Source: Kolteria novifilia (GTDB taxonomy: Bacteria; Planctomycetota; Planctomycetia; Kolteriales; Kolteriaceae). From it: DNA of 64,000 nucleotides. The translations under genes and the position numbers were made by a program. Of the stretch, positions 43,312 through 51,539 are shown piece by piece (positions within the stretch are counted from its first letter, which is position 1; each line of letters begins with the position of its first letter). Where the stretch lies: assembly GCA_007748055.1 (NCBI GenBank), contig CP036279.1, positions 6,510,001 through 6,574,000 on the forward strand, written 5' to 3'. Below the pieces are notes generated by a model. The model was not told the DNA's origin and searched no databases. It saw nothing but the letters and a program-made list of their open reading frames with translations.

Positions 43312-44469
43312 ATGAAGGGCGATCTAAAGTACGGGCTGGTTCTCGCGGGAGTCATGACCGCCGCGGCGGGCGTGAGATTCTTCCCGAGCCTGATGCGCGC
43401 TCTTCCAGACTCCGTGAAGGAAGCCGTCACGACGGCGCCGGAAACGGCGCAAATTGAGCCCAAAACGGACGAGATCGCGTCCGAATCGGTTGAAAAATCG
43501 CCCGAAATGGAGCCTTTTCCGACCGAAATCGCGCCGAAACCGCTCGAAGTGGCCCCTCAGCAGGCGGTCGAGCAGCCGTTCGACGAGCTCCCAATCGACC
43601 CACTTCCCGAGATGCAGCCGCAAAGCGAGGACGTCCTGACCGACGTCGTTCCCGACAGTTATGATTCCGTGAAGACAGCCCCGATCGAGCCCCCGAGCGA
43701 CTTGCTCACATCGTCCGATCCCGCCCCGATGGCCAATTCGCCCGAGGCGACCGATCCGAACAGTCTCGACGACGCGGCGCTGGCCCCTCTTCCGGAAATC
43801 GGGGCGCTCCTCGGGGCGGTCGCGGCCAATGATGCCGACGATGAGGAATCCGACGAGCGGGAGGAGCCGGAATTCGAGCTCGCGGCCTCGCCGATGGCGC
43901 TCGAGGAGAAGTCTCTCCCCGACATGCCGCCCATGCCCGAAACCGAGGAAACCGACGACGAGCAGGCCGACCCCATGCCGATGGACTTCGCCTTCGAGGA
44001 ACCCGAGCCGGTCGTCGCTCCGGAGCCGACCGCGGAGGACTTGCTCAAGCAGGAGAAGGCGGTCGCGGTTAACGAGCCGAGCGAGACGTCGTCCGAAGAG
44101 GCCGATCCTTCCCCTTTCGCGCTACCCGTGGCGGAATCTTCCCCCAAGCCGCCGAAGGAGACGCCTCGTCCCGCTCGCCGAGCGCCGGAGGAGACGCAAC
44201 TGGCCGCGCGGAGCTCGTCCGGGTCCGACATCCAGGTCCGTTCGTACATGGTCCCCGCGGCGACGCCGGAACCGAAGCCGGTCCACCCCTACTTCCAACG
44301 GTTCCTCGACCGGGGGGAGTACTACGTCCGTCCGGGGGATAACTTGGGAAACATTGCCGAGCGGCTCTACGGCCAGAAGCAGTACGCCCAGAAGATCCTG
44401 GAAGTCAATCGAGACCTGATCGGCAACCAGGGCTCGCTCCAACCCGGGATGACGATTCGCCTTCCGTAG
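43312..44469 (+). CDS. LysM-domain protein with long acidic Pro-rich linker
   Basis: The protein has 385 residues with GGGAGG before the ATG. The N-terminus has a short hydrophobic segment (YGLVLAGVMTAAAGVRF) that may be a signal or membrane anchor. About 280 residues rich in Pro, Glu, Asp and Ala follow, likely disordered. The C-terminal 55 residues are a LysM peptidoglycan-binding module (YYVRPGDNLGNIAERLYGQK, then ILEVNRDLIGNQGSLQPGMT and IRLP). It could tether something at the cell wall. The strong acidity of the linker is notable. No operon partner is evident. Confidence 0.83.
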   Translation: MKGDLKYGLVLAGVMTAAAGVRFFPSLMRALPDSVKEAVTTAPETAQIEPKTDEIASESVEKSPEMEPFPTEIAPKPLEVAPQQAVEQPFDELPIDPLPEMQPQSEDVLTDVVPDSYDSVKTAPIEPPSDLLTSSDPAPMANSPEATDPNSLDDAALAPLPEIGALLGAVAANDADDEESDEREEPEFELAASPMALEEKSLPDMPPMPETEETDDEQADPMPMDFAFEEPEPVVAPEPTAEDLLKQEKAVAVNEPSETSSEEADPSPFALPVAESSPKPPKETPRPARRAPEETQLAARSSSGSDIQVRSYMVPAATPEPKPVHPYFQRFLDRGEYYVRPGDNLGNIAERLYGQKQYAQKILEVNRDLIGNQGSLQPGMTIRLP

Positions 44470-44849
44470 CGAGTCCACCATTCGAACCGATTTGAGCGTC
44501 ACACGAACCTGGACGGCCCCGACCATCCGGGGAACTTCTCCGCGTCGACCCGCGTCCAACGTATGGCGGGCTCTTTTTCGATTGAGGGCCCGCCGCGACA
44601 GGCTTACGATACAGGGGTCGCACGAGTGCGGTTGGCGGTGACGAATCGGACGTGGTGGACGACACCAACGGGTGGAGCCGATTCCCGTGGTCGTTCCGAG
44701 TCCGGTTCCCGCGAACGCACGCGATCACTGTGTTTGGAGAGGTGCCACTGCGCGACGCGGTCCCCGTCCCCACGCCATCCTCCTGGAAGCTGCCGAGACG
44801 AATCTCGCCATTCGGCTGACGCCCTGGCGCGAAAAAGACATTCAAGGAC
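44470..44849. other. Intergenic region, no feature identified
   Basis: About 380 bp between co-directional genes. Short frames on both strands lack ribosome-binding sites and family sequence. No member of the repeat families was noticed. Confidence 0.45.
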
Positions 44850-47810
44850 ATGACGATCAAGGACATGCCCAACATGCCGAAGTTCACGATCCCTGTCGGA
44901 GCCCTGACCACCTGCTGCCTGCTTGGTCTCGCGTTGACGGCTCGAGCGGAGATCCCCACCGAGTCCTACATCGAAGCTCTCAAAGGAAACGGGTTCGCCG
45001 ATTTGGCGATCGAGTACCTCCAACTCGAGAAGTCTCGTCCGGGCTTGAGCAAGGACGAGGAGATGGAGCTCGACTTCGAGATCGCCTCGTCGATGATCGC
45101 CGCCAGTGACGAGTTAACCGACCTTTCCAAGCGGGAAGGGATGCTCGAGGAAGCGCGGACCGAATTCGAGAAGTTCACCAAGAAGTATCCCTCGGCCCCG
45201 CCCGAGTACAAGGGCAACGCCCTGGTCGAAGTCGCCACGATCGACCTGCAGCAGGGGCGCCTGGCCATCATCCGGGCCCAGATGCCGTCCAACGAGAAGC
45301 GAGCCGTCAAGCTCGCCGGCACCGCCCGCGACTACTTGTCGAAGTCGGCCAAGGACTACGAGTCGGCCGAGAAACTCTTCAAGGGCGAGTACGACAAGAT
45401 GCCGGTCTACATCGGCCGGGAAACGCACAGCGATCGCATGAAGCGGCAAACCAAGACCCGCCTCTTTGAAAAGTACATCGAGGCCCGCTTCCAAGCCGCC
45501 CTGGCCCGCTTCTACTTGGCCGACACCTACGCCTCGGTCGAAATGCCCGCCCCCGACTCGAAGGACAAGAAGGTCCTCGAGGCCCACAAGAAGGAAGTCG
45601 CCAAGTGGGCCGCGGAGTACAAGAAGCTCAACGCCGAGGCGGAGAAGGGATTCCAGGAGATCTTCGCCGCTCACCGCCAAGAGGTGGTCGGCCTCTACGC
45701 CCACCTTTGGATCGCCCGCTGCATGGCTGACCGTGGCGAGTACCGTCGCGCGATGGGCATCTACGAGCAGCTTCGCGATCACGAGAACCAGTCGCTTGCC
45801 GCGTTCCAACGTCAGGTCTTCTACTTCTACATGCTCGCGTTCGCCGGCCAGAAGGATTGGCACCAGATCGTCAATCAAGCGACCGAGTGGCTTCGGACCA
45901 ACGTCCGCTACGGCCGCGAAGCCTCCTACGTCGGCACTCAGTTCGAGCTCGCCAAGGCCTACGTGGAGTTGGGGCAAACCGCGAAAGAGACTCGCGACAA
46001 GAACAAGTACTACCTCGAAGCCGACAAGCTCCTCGATCGGCTCGTCCGCATGCCCAACCAGTATCAGGGTTTGGCGAGCCGCGCCAAGCTCCGACTTCAG
46101 TCGCTCACCGGCAAGACCGGCGGTAACGAGAACGACTTCGACGCCCTCTTCGCGCAGGCCAACACGAAGCTCGACCAAGTTAAGGACGAAGCCTCTCCCG
46201 AGCAGCGCAAAGCGATCCTGAGTGAAGTCAAGACGCTCCTGAATCGGGCGCTGGCCGCCTCGAACGAGCGAACCCCGATCGAGCTGATCAACGACTGTCG
46301 CTTGACGTTGGCGTACGCCCATCTCCGCGATGAGGAGGTCTACGAGGGCGCCATTCTCGCCCAGGCGCTCGCGGAGAACTACCCGACTTGGCGCGGGGCG
46401 CCGCAAGCCGCGTCGCTGGCCCTCACCGGCTTCGCGTGGGGCTACGAGGATGCCGACAAAAAGCGGATCGCCGGCTTCAGCTCCCGGCCCGAGGTCGACG
46501 CCGACCTGGTCCAGAAGGTCGCCAACCAGATCCTGCTCCGCTGGCCCAACCGGAAGGAAGCGGCCGACGCGATGATGACCCTCGGCCGCCTTCGCTACGC
46601 TCGCCAAGAGTACGACCAAGCCGCGGAAGCCTTCGACAAGGTCTCCCCCGACGCGGTCAATCATGGCGAGGCCCTCGCGATGGCCGGTAGCGTCTACTGG
46701 GACTGGTACAAGACGTTGACCCTCGAAGGCGAAAGCGCCGACAAGGACAAGAAGAAGGAGCTGCGCGACAAGGCAAGAGAGCGACTCGCCGCCGCGTCGG
46801 CTCCGCTCCGGGAACTTCGGGGCAACCAACTCGACCGGCAGACCTACATCAACGACGCGATGCTCGGCGAAGTCAACTTCGAGGCGGGCGACGACGAGGG
46901 AGCGCTCCAGGCGGTCATGCCGCTGATCGCGTTGATTAAGAAGGATCAACTCCCCGCCGACATCGAGCACCAACTGCGCACCGGCGTCATGATCACCGCC
47001 CTGCAGTCCTACATCCGCCAGAACAAGATCGACAAGACCGACGAACTCGTCGAGCTGATCAGCAACCAGGAAAAGAAGCAAGGCGATGGCGGCGGCAACG
47101 TCACCCTCGTCTTCGTTCGCCTGGCCAGCAAGCTCAAGGAGCAGATCGACCGGCTTCGCGCCAACGGCGAACAGGCGGAACTCGACAAGACGGTCGCCTC
47201 CTTCGAGAAGTTCCTCGACAAGATCGCCGGCCGGCCCGACCACGACTTGCAGAGCCTGGTCTACATCGGCAACAGCTACGTCGAACTCGGCTCCTACCAG
47301 AAGGCCGCCGCGCTGCTGCAAAAGGCGATCGAGAAGGCCGATCCGAACGACCCTGAAGCTCCCGGCTTCGTCACCCGCGCCCGTATGCTGCTGGCTCGCT
47401 CCGAGAAGGAACAGGGCAACTACACCCAGGCGATCGAGCTGATCAACGAATTGATGAAAGAGAACATGAACACGCTCGAGATCGTCAACCTCCGCGGAGA
47501 GATCCTCGAGTCGGCCGGCGATCACAGCCGGGCGATCGCTCACTGGAAGTGGCTCATCAAGCGGATGAAGTCGCAGCGTCCCAAGCCGGATGCGTACTAC
47601 CACGCAATGGATCGGTTGCTCGACATCTACCTGAACATGGTCCCGCCAGCGGACAAGGATCGTCGGCTCAAGGAAGGGTACAAGTACGTCAGCTTCCTCT
47701 TGGAGCTCGATCAGGATTTGCCGGCCAACTGGCGCTCCCGCTTCGAGAAGCACCGCAAGAACATCGCCGAGAGTCTCGGCATCGACCTCCAAGCGAGCGC
47801 GACCAAGTAA
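44850..47810 (+). CDS. Large exported TPR-repeat protein
   Basis: This gene encodes 986 residues. Three in-frame ATGs (44850, 44865, 44874) precede the signal peptide FTIPVGALTTCCLLGLALTA; I kept the first. The mature part is almost wholly helical repeats: an N-terminal region (FADLAIEYLQLEKSRPGLSK), then TPR units such as GEYRRAMGIYEQLRDHE, RYARQEYDQAAEAFDKVSPD, VELGSYQKAAALLQKAIEKA and QGNYTQAIELINELMKENMN to the C-terminus. Proteins of this kind are common planctomycetal envelope scaffolds. The next gene, 227 bp on, is another exported TPR protein, so the two may act together. No enzymatic domain. Confidence 0.84.
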   Translation: MTIKDMPNMPKFTIPVGALTTCCLLGLALTARAEIPTESYIEALKGNGFADLAIEYLQLEKSRPGLSKDEEMELDFEIASSMIAASDELTDLSKREGMLEEARTEFEKFTKKYPSAPPEYKGNALVEVATIDLQQGRLAIIRAQMPSNEKRAVKLAGTARDYLSKSAKDYESAEKLFKGEYDKMPVYIGRETHSDRMKRQTKTRLFEKYIEARFQAALARFYLADTYASVEMPAPDSKDKKVLEAHKKEVAKWAAEYKKLNAEAEKGFQEIFAAHRQEVVGLYAHLWIARCMADRGEYRRAMGIYEQLRDHENQSLAAFQRQVFYFYMLAFAGQKDWHQIVNQATEWLRTNVRYGREASYVGTQFELAKAYVELGQTAKETRDKNKYYLEADKLLDRLVRMPNQYQGLASRAKLRLQSLTGKTGGNENDFDALFAQANTKLDQVKDEASPEQRKAILSEVKTLLNRALAASNERTPIELINDCRLTLAYAHLRDEEVYEGAILAQALAENYPTWRGAPQAASLALTGFAWGYEDADKKRIAGFSSRPEVDADLVQKVANQILLRWPNRKEAADAMMTLGRLRYARQEYDQAAEAFDKVSPDAVNHGEALAMAGSVYWDWYKTLTLEGESADKDKKKELRDKARERLAAASAPLRELRGNQLDRQTYINDAMLGEVNFEAGDDEGALQAVMPLIALIKKDQLPADIEHQLRTGVMITALQSYIRQNKIDKTDELVELISNQEKKQGDGGGNVTLVFVRLASKLKEQIDRLRANGEQAELDKTVASFEKFLDKIAGRPDHDLQSLVYIGNSYVELGSYQKAAALLQKAIEKADPNDPEAPGFVTRARMLLARSEKEQGNYTQAIELINELMKENMNTLEIVNLRGEILESAGDHSRAIAHWKWLIKRMKSQRPKPDAYYHAMDRLLDIYLNMVPPADKDRRLKEGYKYVSFLLELDQDLPANWRSRFEKHRKNIAESLGIDLQASATK

Positions 47811-47833
47811 ACGTGCCGACACGGCGGCGTCGA

Positions 47834-48008
47834 CGCTGGCTGACAAGAGGCCAGTGGCACCCAAGACGAAGAGGGAATGAAACGCTTGGTAGCTCCCAGA
47901 CATGCTCTTGCCAAGCCGTGCCGAAGCGATGAGATGACAACACCCAGGGTCGTGCAGCGCACCCTGGAAACCGGGGGACCAATGTCCTCAAACCCCTCAA
48001 GGGGTTTG
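47834..48008. repeat. Cluster of hairpins between two TPR genes
   Basis: Three palindromes lie here. The first is a degenerate GCTGGCTG..CCAGTG repeat at about 47834-47856. The second is CCAGGGT..ACCCTGG at 47944-47967. The third is a perfect CAAACCCC-TCAA-GGGGTTTG at 47989-48008, ending 30 bp before the next start codon. Confidence 0.7.
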
Positions 48009-48037
48009 GCGATCTCAGGGGTAGGAAAGGAACGAAG

Positions 48038-49081
48038 ATGAAGCGTGGTGCGATGTTGACCTTGGGTCTCCTCGTCCTCGCCGGCAGCATTCAGGCCGCC
48101 GACGAAGTCGAGTACCGAACTCCCGACGGCAAGTACAAGGTTGCTCGTGGGGATATCACGGCCGAAACGTCCAAGGACGTCACGATCAAGAACGAGAAGA
48201 TTCCGATCTACCTGATCGAATCGGTCAAGTACGACCAGCAGTCGCCCCAGATCGTCACCGCCGATAGCCTATTCAAGCAGGGCCGCTACGACGACGCGAT
48301 CGAGTCCTACAAGGAGATCGGCAAGGCGTCGGGCGACAATCCCAAGCTCCAGGCGCGCCTGCTCAACAGCGTCTTTGAGTCGATGGCGGAGAAGGCGATC
48401 GCCGAGCCGACCGGCAACTACGAGGAAGCGATCAAGTGGTTCGGTCGTCTGAATGACGCCTACCCGGAGAGCCGCCACTACTACCCCGCTCAGGAACTCA
48501 TTGGCCGCGTTCACCTGGCCAATGGGAAGTACCAGGAGGCGGCGAAAGCCTTTGGTACCCTCAAGGACGTCGACTGGCCCGGCTACCAGGAAAAGGCGAC
48601 GCTCTACCAGGGCATTGCCCAGGTCAAGCAAGGCAACAACACCGCCGCGATCAGCGATCTCGATCGCGTCATCAAGTCGCCCGGCACCGATCCCTCGATC
48701 GAGCCGCTACGTGGCGCCGCGGAGATCTACAAGGGAGTCGCGCTCTTCAACTCCGGCCAAGTCGACGAGTCCGAGAAGCTGATTCGCGCGGCGCTCAAGA
48801 AGATCCCCGCCGACAGCTACGAAATCAAAGCGGTCGGCCGCAACGCCCTGGGCGATATCCTGGTGAAGAAGCAGATGCCTAAGGAAGCGATGCTCGAGGG
48901 CTACATGTGGGTGGTCGTCGTCTACAACCGCACGCCCGAAGAAGTCGCCAAGGCTCTTTACAACCTGACTCAGATCATGCCCGGTCTCGGCTACGAGGAT
49001 CGCGGCAAGATGATGCAAGCGGAGCTTCAAGGGACCTACCCCAATTCCTCCTGGACGAAGAAGCTCACCTCCGGGTCGTAG
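48038..49081 (+). CDS. Exported TPR-repeat protein
   Basis: This gene encodes 347 residues; AAAGGAA lies about 9 nt before the ATG. A signal peptide (MKRGAMLTLGLLVLAGSIQA) is followed by a short beta segment (EVEYRTPDGKYKVARGDITA). TPR units then run to the end, for example ADSLFKQGRYDDAIESYKEI, ANGKYQEAAKAFGTL and ALFNSGQVDESEKLIRAAL. The order beta segment then TPR, and the neighbouring giant TPR gene, suggest a two-component envelope scaffold. No catalytic residues. Confidence 0.85.
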   Translation: MKRGAMLTLGLLVLAGSIQAADEVEYRTPDGKYKVARGDITAETSKDVTIKNEKIPIYLIESVKYDQQSPQIVTADSLFKQGRYDDAIESYKEIGKASGDNPKLQARLLNSVFESMAEKAIAEPTGNYEEAIKWFGRLNDAYPESRHYYPAQELIGRVHLANGKYQEAAKAFGTLKDVDWPGYQEKATLYQGIAQVKQGNNTAAISDLDRVIKSPGTDPSIEPLRGAAEIYKGVALFNSGQVDESEKLIRAALKKIPADSYEIKAVGRNALGDILVKKQMPKEAMLEGYMWVVVVYNRTPEEVAKALYNLTQIMPGLGYEDRGKMMQAELQGTYPNSSWTKKLTSGS

Positions 49082-49099
49082 CATCCGCTGGGCTTCAAC

Positions 49100-49415
49100 G
49101 TCCTTGTTTGTCCAAGGGGGTGCAGTTTGGCTTGCCCTCGGACAAGGGAGAGCAGTCTCTTACGTCCCCCCTTATCCAAGGGAGCAGTCTCTTACGTCCC
49201 CCCTTGTCCAAGGGGGGAAAGAGGGGGGGTCGGGTTTCTCCCGCGCGGCACCATCCGCGATGAGGGAAGAGAAGAAGAAGACTCCCTCTAACTCCCCCTT
49301 GTCCAAGGGGGAGCAATTTGGCTTGCCCTTGTCCAAGGGGGAGCAATTTGGCTTGCCCTTGTCCAAGGGGGAGCAATTTGGCTTGCCCTTGTCCAAGGGG
49401 GAGCAACTAGACGTT
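49100..49415. repeat. Tandem 30-bp hairpin repeat array
   Basis: CCCTTGTCCAAGGGGGAGCA followed by ATTTGGCTTG forms a 30-bp unit, perfectly repeated about four times at 49300-49405. Looser copies lie at 49100-49220, including CCCCCCTTGTCCAAGGGGGG. Each unit is a CCC(C)TTG/CAAGGG(G) hairpin. It lies between the TPR gene and the YHS gene. A related block follows the YHS gene at 50.3 kb. Confidence 0.9.
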
Positions 49416-49459
49416 CGTCCCACAGAACCCAAAGGTCCCGTTCGCAAGAGGAAACGACT

Positions 49460-50224
49460 GTGATCAAATCGACCGTGGCCCACTCGACACGCCCCCTCCT
49501 GCTCGCACTGGTCGTCGCCGGCCTCGGTGCGGGATCGACCTCCGCGGCGGAAATCCCCGAAGAGGTGATGGCCGCCCTCCAGCGCTGGCAGCCGATCATC
49601 GGCGAATGGGAAGGTTCCGGCCAAACCGAGAGCCGGCCCAAACGCAACTGGGACGAGAAGATCGCCGTCATCTGGAAGTTCAACAGCAAGAAGGGACGCG
49701 TCGCGTTCCACTTCCGCTTCGAGAACACGACCAAGAAACAAACCTCCAAGTCGAAGATGGTGCTCGCCGAAGCGCTGATGACCTTCGACCCGGAAAAGCA
49801 GGTCTACGTCTTCCAAGCCTTCACCGCCGGCGACGATCCGGCGATGGTCGTCTTCGAGGGGACACCCAAGTCGGAGTCGACCATCGAGTTCGAACGCGTC
49901 GACAAGGGGAGCGCGAAGGACGACCTCGACAAGCTACAGATCAAGCTACTCAATCAAGGCGATCGCCTCGTCTATACCTTCTACATGCGTCGCGGCCGCC
50001 GTTCGTTCGCCCCCTACGCCACCGTCGGGCTCGATCGGGAAGGAACTTCGCTCGTCGGCGGAGCGGCCAAGGGCCCCGAATGCATCGTCAGTGGCGGCAA
50101 GGGAACCATCGCGGTTTCCTACAAAGGCAAGACGTACTACGTCTGCTGCACCGGCTGCCAAGCGATGTTCAACGAAGACCCCGAGCGTTACGTCAACAAG
50201 ACCAAGAAGATCACCAGCGAGTAA
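49460..50224 (+). CDS. Exported protein with C-terminal YHS (TRASH-like) metal-binding domain
   Basis: The protein has 254 residues from a GTG start and a signal peptide (LLLALVVAGLGAGSTSAA). The central beta-rich domain opens with WQPIIGEWEGSG, a lipocalin-like pattern that may match DUF1579-type proteins (uncertain). The C-terminal 50 residues are a YHS domain: CIVSGGKGTIAVSYKGKTYY, then YVCCTGCQAMF and NEDPERYV. The three cysteines of the site (CIV and CCTGC) are in place. YHS domains bind metals such as Cu, Fe or Zn. Its paralogue 262 bp downstream lacks these cysteines. Likely a periplasmic metal-binding protein; the metal is unknown. Confidence 0.8.
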   Translation: MIKSTVAHSTRPLLLALVVAGLGAGSTSAAEIPEEVMAALQRWQPIIGEWEGSGQTESRPKRNWDEKIAVIWKFNSKKGRVAFHFRFENTTKKQTSKSKMVLAEALMTFDPEKQVYVFQAFTAGDDPAMVVFEGTPKSESTIEFERVDKGSAKDDLDKLQIKLLNQGDRLVYTFYMRRGRRSFAPYATVGLDREGTSLVGGAAKGPECIVSGGKGTIAVSYKGKTYYVCCTGCQAMFNEDPERYVNKTKKITSE

Positions 50225-50294
50225 CGACTGACCATGCGATCGCGCTTGCTCTCGACCCCGCGTTTCGACACGCCTCCCTCCCCCGTGGCCGAGG

Positions 50295-50470
50295 GAGCTC
50301 TCCAACATCCCCCCCTGTCCAAGGGGGGAAAGAGGGGAGTCGGGTTCCTTCTCCCCGCCGCGGTACCGTCCGTGATGAGAGAGAGAAGAAGACCCCCACT
50401 AGCTCCCAAGGCAAGCCCGCGAGGGTTGCTTGGCGCCCCTGGTTCGACAAGGGGGAGCAAGAGAGTTTCT
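50295..50470. repeat. Intergenic repeat block homologous to 49.2-49.35 kb
   Basis: The block contains CCCCCC-TGTCC-AAGGGGGG and then AAAGAGGGGAGTCGGGTT, a GATGAGAGAGAGAAGAAGA stretch, and AGGGGGAGCAAGAG near its end. The same order of phrases lies upstream of the YHS gene, so the block probably duplicated with it. The downstream frame stays open through this block (50234-50485) but the real start is later. Confidence 0.78.
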
Positions 50471-50485
50471 CCCTTGGATCAACAG

Positions 50486-51196
50486 ATGCGGCAGAAAGCC
50501 CGTTTCTCCTCCTTGCTCGTCCTCTCCCTGACCATGCTGCTGACCATCGTCGGCAGTGCCCAAGCGGTGGAGCCAAACAAGTCGCAGCTCGCGGCGCTCA
50601 AGCCATTCGGATCCTTCACGGGCGTCTGGAAGGGTGAGGGCGCGGGCGTCGACATCTCCGCGTGGCAAGAGAAGGTCCAGTGCGTCTGGGGCTACCGCGA
50701 AAGCGACGGGCGAGTGTCGATCAATTTTCACGTCGAAGGGGGGGCGATCCTCAAGGTCGCGCTGCTCACCTACGACGCGGAGAAGAAACTCTACCGCTTC
50801 ATTGGCAAGACGACCAAGGACAAGGTCATTCACTTCGAGGGGACGAAGTCGGGCAGCGAATCGCTCACCCTCGATCGCGTCGGCGACGACATCGGCGAAC
50901 GCGGAGCGGCCGACAAGCTCGATCGGCTGGAACTGAAAAGCGTGCGTCTCGGCGACAAAGTGCTGTTGACCTTTGGACGCCGCAAGGGCCGAACCCTTTA
51001 TGAGCAGTACGCTCAGATCGAGCTCTTTCGCGAGGGGCCCCCGATGACGGAACTGCTCGCGGGGACGCGATGCGTGGTGACCGAGGGTCCGGGACTGATC
51101 GCCGTTAGCCACGGCGGGAAGAACTACCTCGTCGTCGACGAGCCGACCAAGAAGGTCTTCCTCGCCCACCCCAATCACTTCCTCGTCGGCAAGTAG
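50486..51196 (+). CDS. Exported paralogue of the YHS protein with degenerate C-terminal domain
   Basis: From the ATG at 50486 the protein has 236 residues and a signal peptide (SLLVLSLTMLLTIVGSAQA). The domain plan equals that of the preceding gene: FGSFTGVWKGEG, a beta-rich centre, then CVVTEGPGLIAVSHGGKNYL. There the paralogue's YVCCTGCQAMFNEDPERYV is replaced by LVVDEPTKKVFLAHPNHFLV. Only the first Cys survives, so metal binding at a YHS site is not expected. The two genes are tandem duplicates with duplicated intergenic repeats. Function unknown. Confidence 0.78.
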   Translation: MRQKARFSSLLVLSLTMLLTIVGSAQAVEPNKSQLAALKPFGSFTGVWKGEGAGVDISAWQEKVQCVWGYRESDGRVSINFHVEGGAILKVALLTYDAEKKLYRFIGKTTKDKVIHFEGTKSGSESLTLDRVGDDIGERGAADKLDRLELKSVRLGDKVLLTFGRRKGRTLYEQYAQIELFREGPPMTELLAGTRCVVTEGPGLIAVSHGGKNYLVVDEPTKKVFLAHPNHFLVGK

Positions 51197-51222
51197 CTTT
51201 AGGCTCTGCTGAGTGTCAGGCA

Positions 51223-51339
51223 CTTTCGGCCTGCCCACGCAAGCGTGGAGTCTTTCGGCCTGCCCACGCAAGCGTGGAGTCTTTCGGCCTGCCCACGCAA
51301 GCGTGGAGTCTTTCGGCCTGCCCACGCAAGCGTGTGCAG
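51223..51339. repeat. Tandem 29-bp hairpin repeat, 4 copies
   Basis: Units start at 51223, 51252, 51281 and 51310. Each has CTTTCGGCCTGCCCACGC then AAGCGTGGAGT, so CCACGC-AA-GCGTGG is a perfect 6-bp hairpin. The period of 29 bp without spacers excludes CRISPR. It follows the degenerate YHS paralogue. Confidence 0.9.
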
Positions 51340-51360
51340 GGCCATCTACGTTTTTGGTGC

Positions 51361-51383
51361 CACCGGCTGCTTGTCAGCCAGTG
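51361..51383. repeat. Dispersed hairpin repeat (CACTGGCTG family)
   Basis: Arms CACCGGCTG and CAGCCAGTG around a 5-nt loop, with one G-T type mismatch. It lies between convergent genes. Other members are at 7867, 51487, 54734 and 56791. Confidence 0.8.
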
Positions 51384-51486
51384 CCAAGGGATGTAGGGCG
51401 ACACGAACACGACCTTCACGTTGAAACGGAGCATTCGTGGACCGTCAAAGGTCCAAGCGCGGGGTGATGGCCGCTCGACTCATTTT

Positions 51487-51509
51487 CACTGGCTGACAAG
51501 CAGCCAGTG
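51487..51509. repeat. Dispersed hairpin repeat (CACTGGCTG family), perfect copy
   Basis: CACTGGCTG and CAGCCAGTG pair perfectly around ACAAG, then GGCACC. It lies 31 bp before the stop codon of the minus-strand PDZ gene, where it could end transcription from either side. Identical copy at 54734-54756. Confidence 0.82.
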
Positions 51510-51539
51510 GCACCCGTGTTCAGGCTTTGACGGAGGGGC

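Noticed and set aside
44405-44959. Minus-strand frame of 184 codons across the LysM-TPR gap
   Set aside because: Overlaps both neighbours and lacks family features or a start signal.
45114-47903. Minus-strand frame of 929 codons opposite the giant TPR gene
   Set aside because: It has no recognisable motif or signal peptide, and the plus-strand TPR protein is well supported.
50234-50485. N-terminal extension of the second YHS-paralogue gene
   Set aside because: It translates repeat DNA; the signal peptide begins only after the ATG at 50486.
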